A stretch of 64,000 nucleotides of DNA from Lachnospiraceae bacterium (lineage in GTDB: Bacteria; Bacillota; Clostridia; Lachnospirales; Lachnospiraceae), in assembly GCA_910575155.1 (NCBI GenBank), contig CAJTDX010000006.1, positions 1 to 64,000 of the forward strand, given 5' to 3'. Every line of letters begins with the position of its first letter. Position 1 is the first letter of the stretch. The position numbers and the translations under genes are program-made. Of this stretch, positions 6,876 to 14,438 are shown piece after piece. The notes under the pieces are model-generated. The model had not been told where the DNA came from. It saw only the letters and a list, made by a program, of their open reading frames with translations, and did not search any database.

Positions 6876-8128
6876 TCCGCCTCCACCTCCTTCACCAGCG
6901 CGGAGTATGGAATTTTCTCCCCGCCGCGCACCACATACACATTTTCCGAATCCCCGGTATCCTCCACATACCTCCGCAGAATCACAGACGCATATTTCTC
7001 ATCCAGCTCCATCATGCAACAGATGCGGTTCGTCTGTTCGCACGCCATCATCGTGGAGCCGCTGCCGCCGAAGGTGTCCAGCACGATGGTGTTCTCCTGG
7101 GAGGAATTGCAAATTGGGTATCCAAGCAGGTCAAGCGGCTTGGAAGTCGGGTGGTTCTTGTTCCGCTTCGGCTTGTCGTAGTTCCAGATGGTGGTCTGCT
7201 TCCGGTCGGAATACCACGGGTGCTTCCCGTTCTTCAGAAAGCCGTACAGCACAGGCTCATGCTGCCATTGGTAGTCCGAGCGTCCAAGCACGAGGGAATT
7301 CTTCACCCAGATACACACCCCGGCAAGGTGGAACCCTGCGTCCACAAACGCTTTCCTGAAATTCAGCCCCTCGGTGTCCGCATGGAACACATAAGCCGCG
7401 CCGCCGCTTTCCAGATGCTCCACCATGCATGAGAACGAATTGTACAGAAATGTGTAGAATTCATCCCCTTTCATACTGTCGTTCTGGATGGTCAGCCCGC
7501 CGGAACTCTTGAAAGAAACTCCATAGGGAGGATCTGTCACGATGAGGTTTGCCTTCTTCCCATCCATGAGCGCCGCCACGTCTTCTGCACTGGTGGCATC
7601 CCCGCACATAAGCCTGTGCCTGCCCACCGTCCAGATATCGCCCCGCTCCACGAACGCCGCTTTCTCCAGCGCAGCGGAAAGGTCAAAGTCATCATCTTTC
7701 ACATCCTTCTCCCCGTCCCCGGCAAAAAGGTCGGCAAGCTCGCCCTCCTCAAATCCCGTCAGAGATACATCAAAATCCGCACCCTGCAGACTTTCAATTT
7801 CGATGCGGAGCAGCTCCTCATCCCATCCTGCGTCCAAAGCCATTCTGTTGTCCGCAAGGATGTAGGCTTTCTTCTGCGCCTCCGTCAAGAAGTCTGCGAA
7901 CACACACGGCACTTCCTCCATGCCCTCTTCCTTTGCCGCCGCAATCCTGCCATGCCCCGCGATGACATTGAAATCCCGGTCGATGATGACTGGGTTGATG
8001 AAGCCGAACTCCCGCAGGGACGAGCGGAGCTTCGTGAGCTGCTCCGTTGAGTGCGTCCGTGCGTTGTTCACATACGGCACTAATCTGGAGAGCGACACAA
8101 GCTGCATCTCCGTTGTCGTCTTTCCCAT
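6872..8128 (-). CDS. ParB-like domain fused to an N4/N6 DNA methyltransferase
   Basis: 418 aa. Residues about 8-100 form a ParB/Srx-type N-domain (NARTHSTEQLTKLRSSL, then VIAGHGRIAAAKEEG). A beta-class amino-methyltransferase follows: catalytic DPPYGVSF near residue 200 precedes the AdoMet motif DTFGGSGSTM near residue 355. It would methylate exocyclic N of adenine or cytosine. ParB-methylase fusions are common in phages next to terminases. The nearest clear SD, AAGGAG, is about 12 bases from the ATG at 8128, which is long. Co-transcribed with the small terminase and the C5 enzyme. Confidence 0.9.
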   Translation of the reverse strand: MGKTTTEMQLVSLSRLVPYVNNARTHSTEQLTKLRSSLREFGFINPVIIDRDFNVIAGHGRIAAAKEEGMEEVPCVFADFLTEAQKKAYILADNRMALDAGWDEELLRIEIESLQGADFDVSLTGFEEGELADLFAGDGEKDVKDDDFDLSAALEKAAFVERGDIWTVGRHRLMCGDATSAEDVAALMDGKKANLIVTDPPYGVSFKSSGGLTIQNDSMKGDEFYTFLYNSFSCMVEHLESGGAAYVFHADTEGLNFRKAFVDAGFHLAGVCIWVKNSLVLGRSDYQWQHEPVLYGFLKNGKHPWYSDRKQTTIWNYDKPKRNKNHPTSKPLDLLGYPICNSSQENTIVLDTFGGSGSTMMACEQTNRICCMMELDEKYASVILRRYVEDTGDSENVYVVRGGEKIPYSALVKEVEAE

Positions 8129-8135
8129 TTTTTAT

Positions 8136-8669
8136 CTACACTCCTTTCCTTGCGCGGAGCAGCCGCTCCATCACGTCATCCTGGGGCGTGTTGCCCTGGA
8201 ACTCCACCGAGCAGTTCTCCTTCACGATCTGGTAGATCTGCATCCAGCAGTAATTGGTCTGCTTCATGTAGGACTGGCTCATGGAAACATAAGGGGAGGC
8301 GATGGCAGCCCCCGTGGTCGGGTGCTTCGCAAGGAAGCCCGTGGAGGATACAATCTCCTCACACTGAATCCACCGGGAGACGCTCATGGCATACTGCTCC
8401 ACCATCTGCACGGTGACCAGCTTCTCACAGCCCCTCGCCTTCAGCCATGCATACGTTTCGTTGAAAACCTCTTCCGCCACCAGCTCCCGCCCGCTTTTCT
8501 GCGGGGACTTGAGGAAGTCCTTCACGGGCGGCACATCCATGCCCTCCAGCTCAGCCGGCTCCATCATCACTTCCGCCGTTTTCCCCTCGCTGATCTTCTC
8601 CGTGAGCGCCTTGGGCTTCCGCCCTGCCCCCGGCCTTGCGCCGCCCCGGTTGCTGCCGTCTTTTGCCAC
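8136..8669 (-). CDS. Phage terminase small subunit, P27 family
   Basis: 177 aa from a GTG at 8667-8669 preceded by GGGGTGA; the longer open frame upstream runs through a terminator hairpin, so a start there is unlikely. The N-terminus has the typical basic GGARPGAGRKPK segment, followed by a helical body (FNETYAWLKARG, MVEQYAMSVSRWIQCEE). P27 small terminases recognise packaging sites and bring DNA to the large subunit. The large subunit is expected further along but is not next here: two methyltransferases and the cargo set intervene, and the window ends. Confidence 0.8.
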   Translation of the reverse strand: MAKDGSNRGGARPGAGRKPKALTEKISEGKTAEVMMEPAELEGMDVPPVKDFLKSPQKSGRELVAEEVFNETYAWLKARGCEKLVTVQMVEQYAMSVSRWIQCEEIVSSTGFLAKHPTTGAAIASPYVSMSQSYMKQTNYCWMQIYQIVKENCSVEFQGNTPQDDVMERLLRARKGV

Positions 8670-8700
8670 CGTTTTCACCCCGTTTCTTTGATTTCGTTTG

Positions 8701-8731
8701 AAAAAATGCTGCGGAATCAAACGCCGCAGCA
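8701..8731 (-). terminator. Rho-independent terminator before the small terminase
   Basis: On the minus strand an 8-bp stem TGCTGCGG / CCGCAGCA is followed at once by six T. It separates the replication and HNH genes from the terminase unit. Confidence 0.75.
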
Positions 8732-8752
8732 CCTTAAAAAGCCTTTATTTTA

Positions 8753-8889
8753 CGGAAAATCAGAGCGGGGCAATCCCCCGTTTGATTTCCGGTTTTTATG
8801 CGTGACACCCCACGCCCGTTCCCCGGCGGGTTCCTTACAGAGATTTCACCCGCCCCTCCCGGCTGGCAGAAATCTCTGTAAGGAACCCG
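8753..8889. other. Structured non-coding region: 21-bp perfect inverted repeat plus second hairpin
   Basis: A perfect 21-bp inverted repeat (8827-8847 with 8869-8889, core GGTTCCTTACAGAGATTTC) encloses a 21-base loop. A second stem (8753-8762 with 8783-8791, CGGAAAATCA / TGATTTCCG) lies next to it, then the terminator at 8701. No ORF is credible here. Its place between the HNH nuclease and the small terminase is where cos or pac sites lie in many phages. Confidence 0.6.
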
Positions 8890-8900
8890 CACACAATGAT

Positions 8901-9260
8901 TTAATGCTTATTCCAGCGGTCGCCCCGCTCCGCATGAATCCTTGCATGGCAGGACTGGCACAGCGACACAAGGTTTGCCTCATCATGCGTCCCGCCCTCC
9001 GCCAACGGCAGCCTGTGGTGTACTTCCTCCACCGGCCGCAGCAATCCTTTCTTCTGGCATTCCTCACAGAACGGGTGCTTTGCGGCGTAGCGGTCACGGA
9101 TTCGTTTCCATGCCCTGCCATACCTACGGCGTACAGCCGGGTCTCGGTCGTACTTCTCGTAGCGGCGGTTCTCTTGCTTCCCATGCTCCTCGCAAAAGCG
9201 TCCCTCTGTCAGCTTGGGACAGCCGGGGAAGGAACACGGCCTCTTCGGTTTCCTTGGCAT
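8901..9260 (-). CDS. Phage HNH endonuclease
   Basis: 119 aa. An N-terminal zinc-binding set (CSFPGCPKL, CEEHG) is followed by RYGRAWKRIRDRYAAKHPFC and the HNH core EEVHHRLPLAEGGTHDEANLVSLCQSCHARIH. HNH proteins next to terminases in HK97-like phages take part in DNA packaging cleavage. I chose the ATG at 9260 (MPRKPKRP); a GTG nine bases upstream is possible but lies on top of GGAGGTGA. A folded leader at 9279-9333 precedes it. Confidence 0.85.
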   Translation of the reverse strand: MPRKPKRPCSFPGCPKLTEGRFCEEHGKQENRRYEKYDRDPAVRRRYGRAWKRIRDRYAAKHPFCEECQKKGLLRPVEEVHHRLPLAEGGTHDEANLVSLCQSCHARIHAERGDRWNKH

Positions 9261-9278
9261 TGCTCTCACCTCCTCACG

Positions 9279-9333
9279 GCATAAAGAAAGCCCCCGCAGG
9301 ATGAGTCCCCGCGAAGGCCGCCTGTCTTTATGC
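9279..9333 (-). promoter_or_regulatory. Hairpin leader of the HNH gene
   Basis: A 9-bp perfect stem (GCATAAAGA / TCTTTATGC) closes a G+C-rich interior just upstream of the HNH ribosome site. There is no T-run after it, so it looks like an RNA leader or attenuator rather than a terminator. Confidence 0.4.
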
Positions 9334-9393
9334 AGTTTTCGATAATATCAGTGTACCACGCCCAATATGGAAAATCGTCCGCGATTTTGGACA

Positions 9394-9852
9394 TCAGCTT
9401 TTCCCATACAGCAGGGTGACCAGTTTCTGCAGGGCGCGGTTCTTTTTCTTGTATGCGGATGTCCGCTCGATGTGGAAACGGTCGCAGATGTCGTAAATGG
9501 AATCCGTCTGCCGTTCATCCTCGGAATAAAAGGTTTCCAGCACATACCGCTCATCCTCAGAAAGTTCCTCCCATGCTGGAAGGAACCACGCCATATATTC
9601 CACCGCCTGACGGTACCGCTCCTTCAGCACGTCAATCTCCTCGATGCCCTTTATCATCCTGTCCTCCACGGCGTGGGGATTGCGGGTATGCGGCATCCCG
9701 TCCGATTTGGGGCTGCTGATCCCGCCCATTTTTTCATATGCCGCCCTGACCTCGTCATCCGTGTGTTCGATGATGAATTTCATGCTGCCGTAGTCCTTCA
9801 GTGCGTCCACGGCCGCCGACCGCTTGTCAAGGTACTTCCAGATAATGCTCAT
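9394..9852 (-). CDS. ArpU/DUF1492-like phage transcription regulator
   Basis: 152 aa starting MSIIWKYLDKR after TTGGAGGCATGG. The C-terminal third looks like a sigma-4-type helix-turn-helix: EELSEDERYVLETFYSE, then DSIYDICDRFHIERTSAYKKKNRAL. The middle contains the [DE]RMIKGIEEIDVLKERY pattern seen in DUF1492/RinA-like late-gene activators. In phages such proteins switch on packaging and late operons; its position just before HNH and terminase fits. Identification is by pattern. Confidence 0.65.
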   Translation of the reverse strand: MSIIWKYLDKRSAAVDALKDYGSMKFIIEHTDDEVRAAYEKMGGISSPKSDGMPHTRNPHAVEDRMIKGIEEIDVLKERYRQAVEYMAWFLPAWEELSEDERYVLETFYSEDERQTDSIYDICDRFHIERTSAYKKKNRALQKLVTLLYGKS

Positions 9853-9960
9853 AAGCCATGCCTCCAATCAAAATAAATTTGCTTCCCCCGGATTTTCAAA
9901 GATTGTCATTGATTTTCGTTGATTGGCTCAGATTTGCTTTTTGACTGGAGGCGGCTCCGC

Positions 9961-11325
9961 CTATATTTCTAAATCAGCTTTCACCGCATCGATCAGTGCG
10001 GCCTGCGTGGTGTCCTTCTCGGATAATGCCTTCATGATCCGCTCGTCTATAGTGCCTTTTGTGATGATGTGCTGCACCACCACGGTTTCCGATTCCTGCC
10101 CCTGCCGCCACAGCCTCGCCACTGTCTGCTGGTATAACTCAAGGCTCCATGTCAGACCGAACCAAACCAGCGTGTTCCCTCCGCTCTGGAGGTTGAGGCC
10201 ATGCCCCGCACTTGCCGGATGGATCAGCGCCACCGGGATTTCCCCGGCGTTCCATTTCCGGATGCTGCCGTCTGTGTCCAGCCTCGCATACGGGATTTTC
10301 AGCTTTTGGAGCCGCCCCGTGATACGCTCCAGGTCGTGCCGGAACCAGTAGGCCACAAGCACCGGCTTGCCGTTCGCCGCTTCGATGATGTCCTCCAGTG
10401 CGTCCAGCTTCCGCTCATGGACGGCGACCGTTTCCCCGGCATCCGTATACACCGCCCCATTCGCCATCTGAGACAGCTTCCCGGAAAGGGAGGCGGCGTT
10501 GGCGGCTGTGACCTCGCCATCGGGAAGCTGTAAGACCAGTTCCTCCTTCAGTTCCGCATACCGCGAATTTTCCCGTTCCGAGAGATACACCGAGTATCTG
10601 GAATTTATCAGCTCCGGCATCCGCAGGTAATCGGTGGACTTCATGGAAATGGTGATGTCGGAGATTTTCCCGTATATCTGTTTCTCCGCACCCGGCAACG
10701 GCTTGTAGGAAAATACCACCTGCCCGTTCTGCTTATCCGGCCGGAAGTAGGAAGTGCGGTACTGCCCGATGAACCGCCCAAGCCGCTCCCCCATGTCCAG
10801 CAGCCGGAACTCCGCCCACAAATCCATCAATCCGTTGCTGCTCGGCGTCCCGGTCAGCCCCACGATGCGCTTCACCTTCGGCCGGACTTTCATCAGTGCC
10901 TTGAACCGCTTCGTCTGGTGGTTCTTGAAGGAGGACAGTTCATCAATCACCACCATGTCAAAATCAAAGGGGATGCCGCTCTCCGTAATCAGCCACTGTA
11001 CATTCTCACGGTTGATGAGATAGATGTCTGCCGGTTTCCTTAACGCCGACAGCCGTTCCGTTTCCGTCCCTACAGCCACGGAATATTGCAGGCTGTCCAG
11101 ATGATCCCATTTTTCAATCTCCGCTCCCCATGTGTTCCTCGCTACACGCAGTGGGGCGATGACCAGGATGCGGCGGACCTCGAAGCTGTCAAACAGGAGA
11201 TTATTTAAGGCTGTCAGCGTGATGCTCGTTTTGCCAAGTCCCATGTCCAAAAGGACTGCCGCCACAGGGTGTGTTTCGATATACTCCGTGGCATATCTCT
11301 GGTATTCATGTGGACTGTATCTCAT
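9961..11325 (-). CDS. SNF2-family (DEAD/DEAH-like) helicase
   Basis: 454 aa from the ATG at 11325, after GGAGGG. Motifs in order: Q-like EYQRYATEYI, Walker A LLDMGLGKTSITL (about 29-41), motif II VVIDELSSFKN (DEL in place of DEAH), motif III GLTGTPSSNG, then the C-lobe with HPASAGHGLNLQSGG and QTVARLWRQGQ. It lacks long chromatin-type insertions and matches SNF2 helicases of phage replication modules. It overlaps the VRR-NUC gene by 20 bases. Confidence 0.9.
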   Translation of the reverse strand: MRYSPHEYQRYATEYIETHPVAAVLLDMGLGKTSITLTALNNLLFDSFEVRRILVIAPLRVARNTWGAEIEKWDHLDSLQYSVAVGTETERLSALRKPADIYLINRENVQWLITESGIPFDFDMVVIDELSSFKNHQTKRFKALMKVRPKVKRIVGLTGTPSSNGLMDLWAEFRLLDMGERLGRFIGQYRTSYFRPDKQNGQVVFSYKPLPGAEKQIYGKISDITISMKSTDYLRMPELINSRYSVYLSERENSRYAELKEELVLQLPDGEVTAANAASLSGKLSQMANGAVYTDAGETVAVHERKLDALEDIIEAANGKPVLVAYWFRHDLERITGRLQKLKIPYARLDTDGSIRKWNAGEIPVALIHPASAGHGLNLQSGGNTLVWFGLTWSLELYQQTVARLWRQGQESETVVVQHIITKGTIDERIMKALSEKDTTQAALIDAVKADLEI

Positions 11326-11587
11326 CCATAATCCCTCCAATCTGCGATTCGTCATCCAGCACATACACTTTGAATCCAAGCCGCCGTAACAGCCTGTGCC
11401 GGGAAAGCTGCAGGGGTCGTGGCTTTTCCCCCGGAGCTTTTACCTCCACGAATGCCATTTTCCCATCCGGGAGAAGTGCCAGTCTGTCAGGCACCCCATC
11501 AAAACCGGGCGATGTGAACTTTAGTGCCAAGCCCCCGGCGGCCTTTACCGCCGCCCTAAATTTCTGCTCTATGGTCTTTTCTCTCAT
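11306..11587 (-). CDS. VRR-NUC domain nuclease
   Basis: 93 aa, essentially one VRR-NUC (PD-D/ExK) domain: SPGFDGVPDRLAL supplies the Asp and FVEVKAPGEKPRPLQ the ExK. Stand-alone phage VRR-NUC proteins can cut Holliday-like or flap structures. GGAGG lies seven bases before the ATG. It sits between primase and helicase, the usual place in this module. Confidence 0.9.
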   Translation of the reverse strand: MREKTIEQKFRAAVKAAGGLALKFTSPGFDGVPDRLALLPDGKMAFVEVKAPGEKPRPLQLSRHRLLRRLGFKVYVLDDESQIGGIMDEIQST

Positions 11588-11633
11588 GCAAATGCCTCCA
11601 ATCCCTTATTTTTCAATCATTCCAGCCTTTAGG

Positions 11634-11738
11634 GTGCAGGTCGTTGACGGTCGTTACATAAAGTCCTCTATAAGTGTTTTTTTTACTGAAAAAACTGCCC
11701 TAAAGGGGGTTTATACTGCGACCGTCAACGACCTGCAC
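11634..11738. repeat. 20-bp perfect inverted repeat between primase and nuclease genes
   Basis: GTGCAGGTCGTTGACGGTCG at 11634-11653 is exactly complementary to 11719-11738. The 65-base interior is A+T-rich with an eight-T run. The block lies just after the primase stop and before the VRR-NUC ribosome site; no gene fits. It could be a replication-initiation site, a regulator site or an RNA hairpin. Confidence 0.6.
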
Positions 11739-11760
11739 CTTTCCCATAAACACAGGGGTT

Positions 11761-13998
11761 TCAGCTTTCAAAGTCTTCCTTGATCTGCAGCCCGATAATA
11801 TACATACCCGCCTTTTTCTTCTGCTTCTTAAATCCTGCTGTTTCCAGTGCATTATAAAAATCAGCCGTGCTTCGGGTATACTCACCCGTCCTCATACAAT
11901 AGCTGCGGTATTCCTGGTAGACCTCCCCGGACTTCGCCATATATCCCGATTCCACCTCGCAGCATTCGCCCAGAAAATGCCCAAGCCAGTCGTTATCTTC
12001 ACGGTATAATTTGATAGCCTCTTCCACGCAGGCAGGGCAGGGGATATGGAAATTCCGGCTGATTGCCTTCTTTGCACCCTCAATAATCCACGCCATGACA
12101 GAAGGTGCTGCCTCCGATACGAGGAAATCGGCATAATTCTTCACATCCCCCGCCCCTTCAATCCTGGCATGAAAGGGGATCACAATTAAGCGCCTCCATG
12201 TCCCAGGGTCATTTGCGCCCACCCTCGGCAGGTGGTTGGTGTACAGCACGAGGGTATGACTCGGCGTGAAAGAGAATGGGTCTTTATATTTTTTCTCCGC
12301 AAAAATCTCATCCGTGGAACACATCTGCTTCACCACGGAGGTGTTCAGCCGCATCCCCTCCTCCAGCTCGGCGGCTATGATGAGCCGCTTCCCCTTCGCC
12401 TCGGCAAGCTCCGGCTTCACGTTCCGCTTGCAGCCGACCGTGAGGGTATCGGCAGACATATTGCCGCTGTAGGTGCCAAGCACACGGGCTATTGTGTTCC
12501 AGAAGGTGGATTTGCCGTTCCTTCCCTCCCCGTAGGCAATGACCAGCGATTCCATGTAGACGCGCCCCACCGCCGCCATCCCCACGATCTGCTGCACATA
12601 GTCAATCAGCTCCTGGTCTTTGCAGAAAATGGTGTCCAAAGAATCCAGCCACAGCTTCTCACCCTTGTCGCCGGGAGCCGCCGCTGTTATTTTCGTGATA
12701 TAGTCCTCCGGGCTGTGGTCTCGCTTCCCCGCCAGCCCATCCGGAAGGTAATAGGTGCCGTCCGGCGTGTTTAGCAGGAATCCGTCTTTATCCAGGTCGG
12801 ACACACTGATCTCCAGCATAGGCTTCGCCGCCTGCAGGGCAGAAACCACATACTTCATATCCCGTCGCTTCATCACAAACGCCTTATAGCCTAAAGCGGA
12901 CAGATAGGCAAGGTAGGCATCCATCTGCCCGCTACTGATTTTCTTTTCCAGCGACTTGCCGCCAGAGGCGATGGCATCCTCCGATATACCGGTATCCATG
13001 AGCGCCTGTTTCGCCCGCATGATTTCATCCTTGGAGTCCGCAAGCTGTAGGTCTAAAAATTCCTCCGCCGCACCCACCGCCTGCTGCTTGGACTCCACCC
13101 AATACTGCCCGCAGAAACGCAGGTAGTCCGTGGCCGCCGTGTACCGAAGTTCCACGCCGTATTCCCTAGTCAGCACCTTCGCCTGCCCAATGTCAGAGTA
13201 ATCCCCTGGCTTCAGCGATTCCCTTCCGAACTCGTCATTGTACGCATCCGGGGCGACATACCCTTCCTGCCCCTGCACCTTCTCCGCAAAACGGCAGGCG
13301 CTCTGCCAGATCATAGCAAGCTCCGCTTCTTCCAGGGGCGGATTGCACTTTGCCGCCTCTTCCATGAAAATCTCATGCGCCCGCTCCGTTGCGCCGTACC
13401 GTTTCACCACGCGCCCCGCGAAATGGGACATGGTGGCGTTCCTCTGCCCCTGGGGGATCTCCCTGCCGCCCTGGAGCTTCACGATGCAGTCAATGGTGAT
13501 CTCGCCCTCATGCCAGAGGATGGCGTCTGCCGGATGCCCGAAAATGAACCGGGCGGAATCCAGCGCCTTGGCATCAAAGAATGGGAACTTCTGCTGTATG
13601 CCTTTCTTCAGACTGGCACACGCCTCCCCGTCATGGATAGGATCATGAGGGAAGTACACATGGAACCTCGGCCTTGCGGACTTCCCCTCCTTCGGCTTCA
13701 TGTTGTTCCGGCTCGGCACCACAACGAACGCCACGTCCTTCCCGATTTTTTCTTCCAGGTCTTCCGGGTGAATCCAGTCCGCCGGATTGTCGGAATGGGA
13801 ATTGTCGCAGTCCATCACGTCCACATCGCAGGAGAGGAAATTGTCCCCACTCCTGCGGCAGTTCTTAAATTCCGCGCACACATGGTCGAACGCCACCACC
13901 TCCATGCAGTCGTCCTCATTGTCAATGATGCGCCTGTTGGGGTATAGGCTGTTCTTTGCGTTCCCCCTGCAGTTCGCCGTATAAAATGTCATTTTCAT
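11761..13998 (-). CDS. Phage P4-type primase/helicase (D5_N, virulence-associated E-like)
   Basis: 745 aa. The N-terminal 190 residues (DCDNSHSDNPADW, then ARPRFHVYFP and FDAKALDSARFIFGHP) form a primase-like domain. A D5_N-like linker follows, then an SF3 helicase with Walker A AYGEGRNGKSTFWNT (about 490-505), Walker B-like LIIAAELEEGM and sensor YTNHLPRVGANDPGTWRR. It would prime and unwind at the element origin. It overlaps DUF7768 by ATGA. Confidence 0.9.
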   Translation of the reverse strand: MKMTFYTANCRGNAKNSLYPNRRIIDNEDDCMEVVAFDHVCAEFKNCRRSGDNFLSCDVDVMDCDNSHSDNPADWIHPEDLEEKIGKDVAFVVVPSRNNMKPKEGKSARPRFHVYFPHDPIHDGEACASLKKGIQQKFPFFDAKALDSARFIFGHPADAILWHEGEITIDCIVKLQGGREIPQGQRNATMSHFAGRVVKRYGATERAHEIFMEEAAKCNPPLEEAELAMIWQSACRFAEKVQGQEGYVAPDAYNDEFGRESLKPGDYSDIGQAKVLTREYGVELRYTAATDYLRFCGQYWVESKQQAVGAAEEFLDLQLADSKDEIMRAKQALMDTGISEDAIASGGKSLEKKISSGQMDAYLAYLSALGYKAFVMKRRDMKYVVSALQAAKPMLEISVSDLDKDGFLLNTPDGTYYLPDGLAGKRDHSPEDYITKITAAAPGDKGEKLWLDSLDTIFCKDQELIDYVQQIVGMAAVGRVYMESLVIAYGEGRNGKSTFWNTIARVLGTYSGNMSADTLTVGCKRNVKPELAEAKGKRLIIAAELEEGMRLNTSVVKQMCSTDEIFAEKKYKDPFSFTPSHTLVLYTNHLPRVGANDPGTWRRLIVIPFHARIEGAGDVKNYADFLVSEAAPSVMAWIIEGAKKAISRNFHIPCPACVEEAIKLYREDNDWLGHFLGECCEVESGYMAKSGEVYQEYRSYCMRTGEYTRSTADFYNALETAGFKKQKKKAGMYIIGLQIKEDFES

Positions 13999-14426
13999 GC
14001 CTTGTTTACCTCCTCACATTGCTCCGTGAAATAGCGTATCGGCATATCCCGCTTTTCCGCTTTCTCGATCTCTGCCGCCATCCCCGTGGATATGGTGTTT
14101 CCGAACACCCATAGCTGCTCGCATTTCCCAAGCAGCACCATCCCCATGAACATCCCGATTGCCCGCTCCGCAGGCTTCCCATCATCCAGAAACTGCGGAA
14201 ACAGCAGGTGCGGAGCGAGCGGGATAGCGCCGTTTCGCACCGCAAATTTGCAGTAATGCCTTGCTTTCTCCATGTTGCCGTCTATATCCCCGGCAAGCGG
14301 GGAACATATATACACAAGTGGCAGGTATGTCCGCTTTGCCGCCAGCTCTTCTTTTCTGATTTCCGATAATGCCTCATATGTGGTAGGGTCATGGTATCCC
14401 TCACTGTTAAACCTGCTGATTCCCAA
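13995..14426 (-). CDS. DUF7768/DUF4406-like phage protein
   Basis: 143 aa if started at the TTG at 14424-14426, eight bases after AGGAGG; a GTG at 14435 lies too close to that site. The core VYICSPLAGDIDGN, then APHLLFPQFLDDG, then CEQLWVFGNTISTGMAAEI matches the nucleoside-deoxyribosyltransferase-like DUF4406/7768 group often found between polymerase and primase. The enzymatic role is unproven. Confidence 0.75.
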   Translation of the reverse strand: MGISRFNSEGYHDPTTYEALSEIRKEELAAKRTYLPLVYICSPLAGDIDGNMEKARHYCKFAVRNGAIPLAPHLLFPQFLDDGKPAERAIGMFMGMVLLGKCEQLWVFGNTISTGMAAEIEKAEKRDMPIRYFTEQCEEVNKA

Positions 14427-14438
14427 AGCCAGCACCTC

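Noticed and set aside
3731-9284. Long open frames on the plus strand opposite the phage genes (for example 5127-6092 and 7920-9284)
   Set aside because: They are antisense to genes with clear catalytic motifs, lack ribosome sites and reflect the high G+C content of the block.
9279-9333. Hammerhead ribozyme in the HNH leader
   Set aside because: A GGATGAGTC-like string occurs on the plus strand, but the CUGANGA and GAAA core elements are not both present and the helices do not fit.
11700-11885. Small minus-strand frame at the primase 3' end
   Set aside because: It lies inside the primase gene and one arm of the inverted repeat; its sequence is an out-of-frame shadow.
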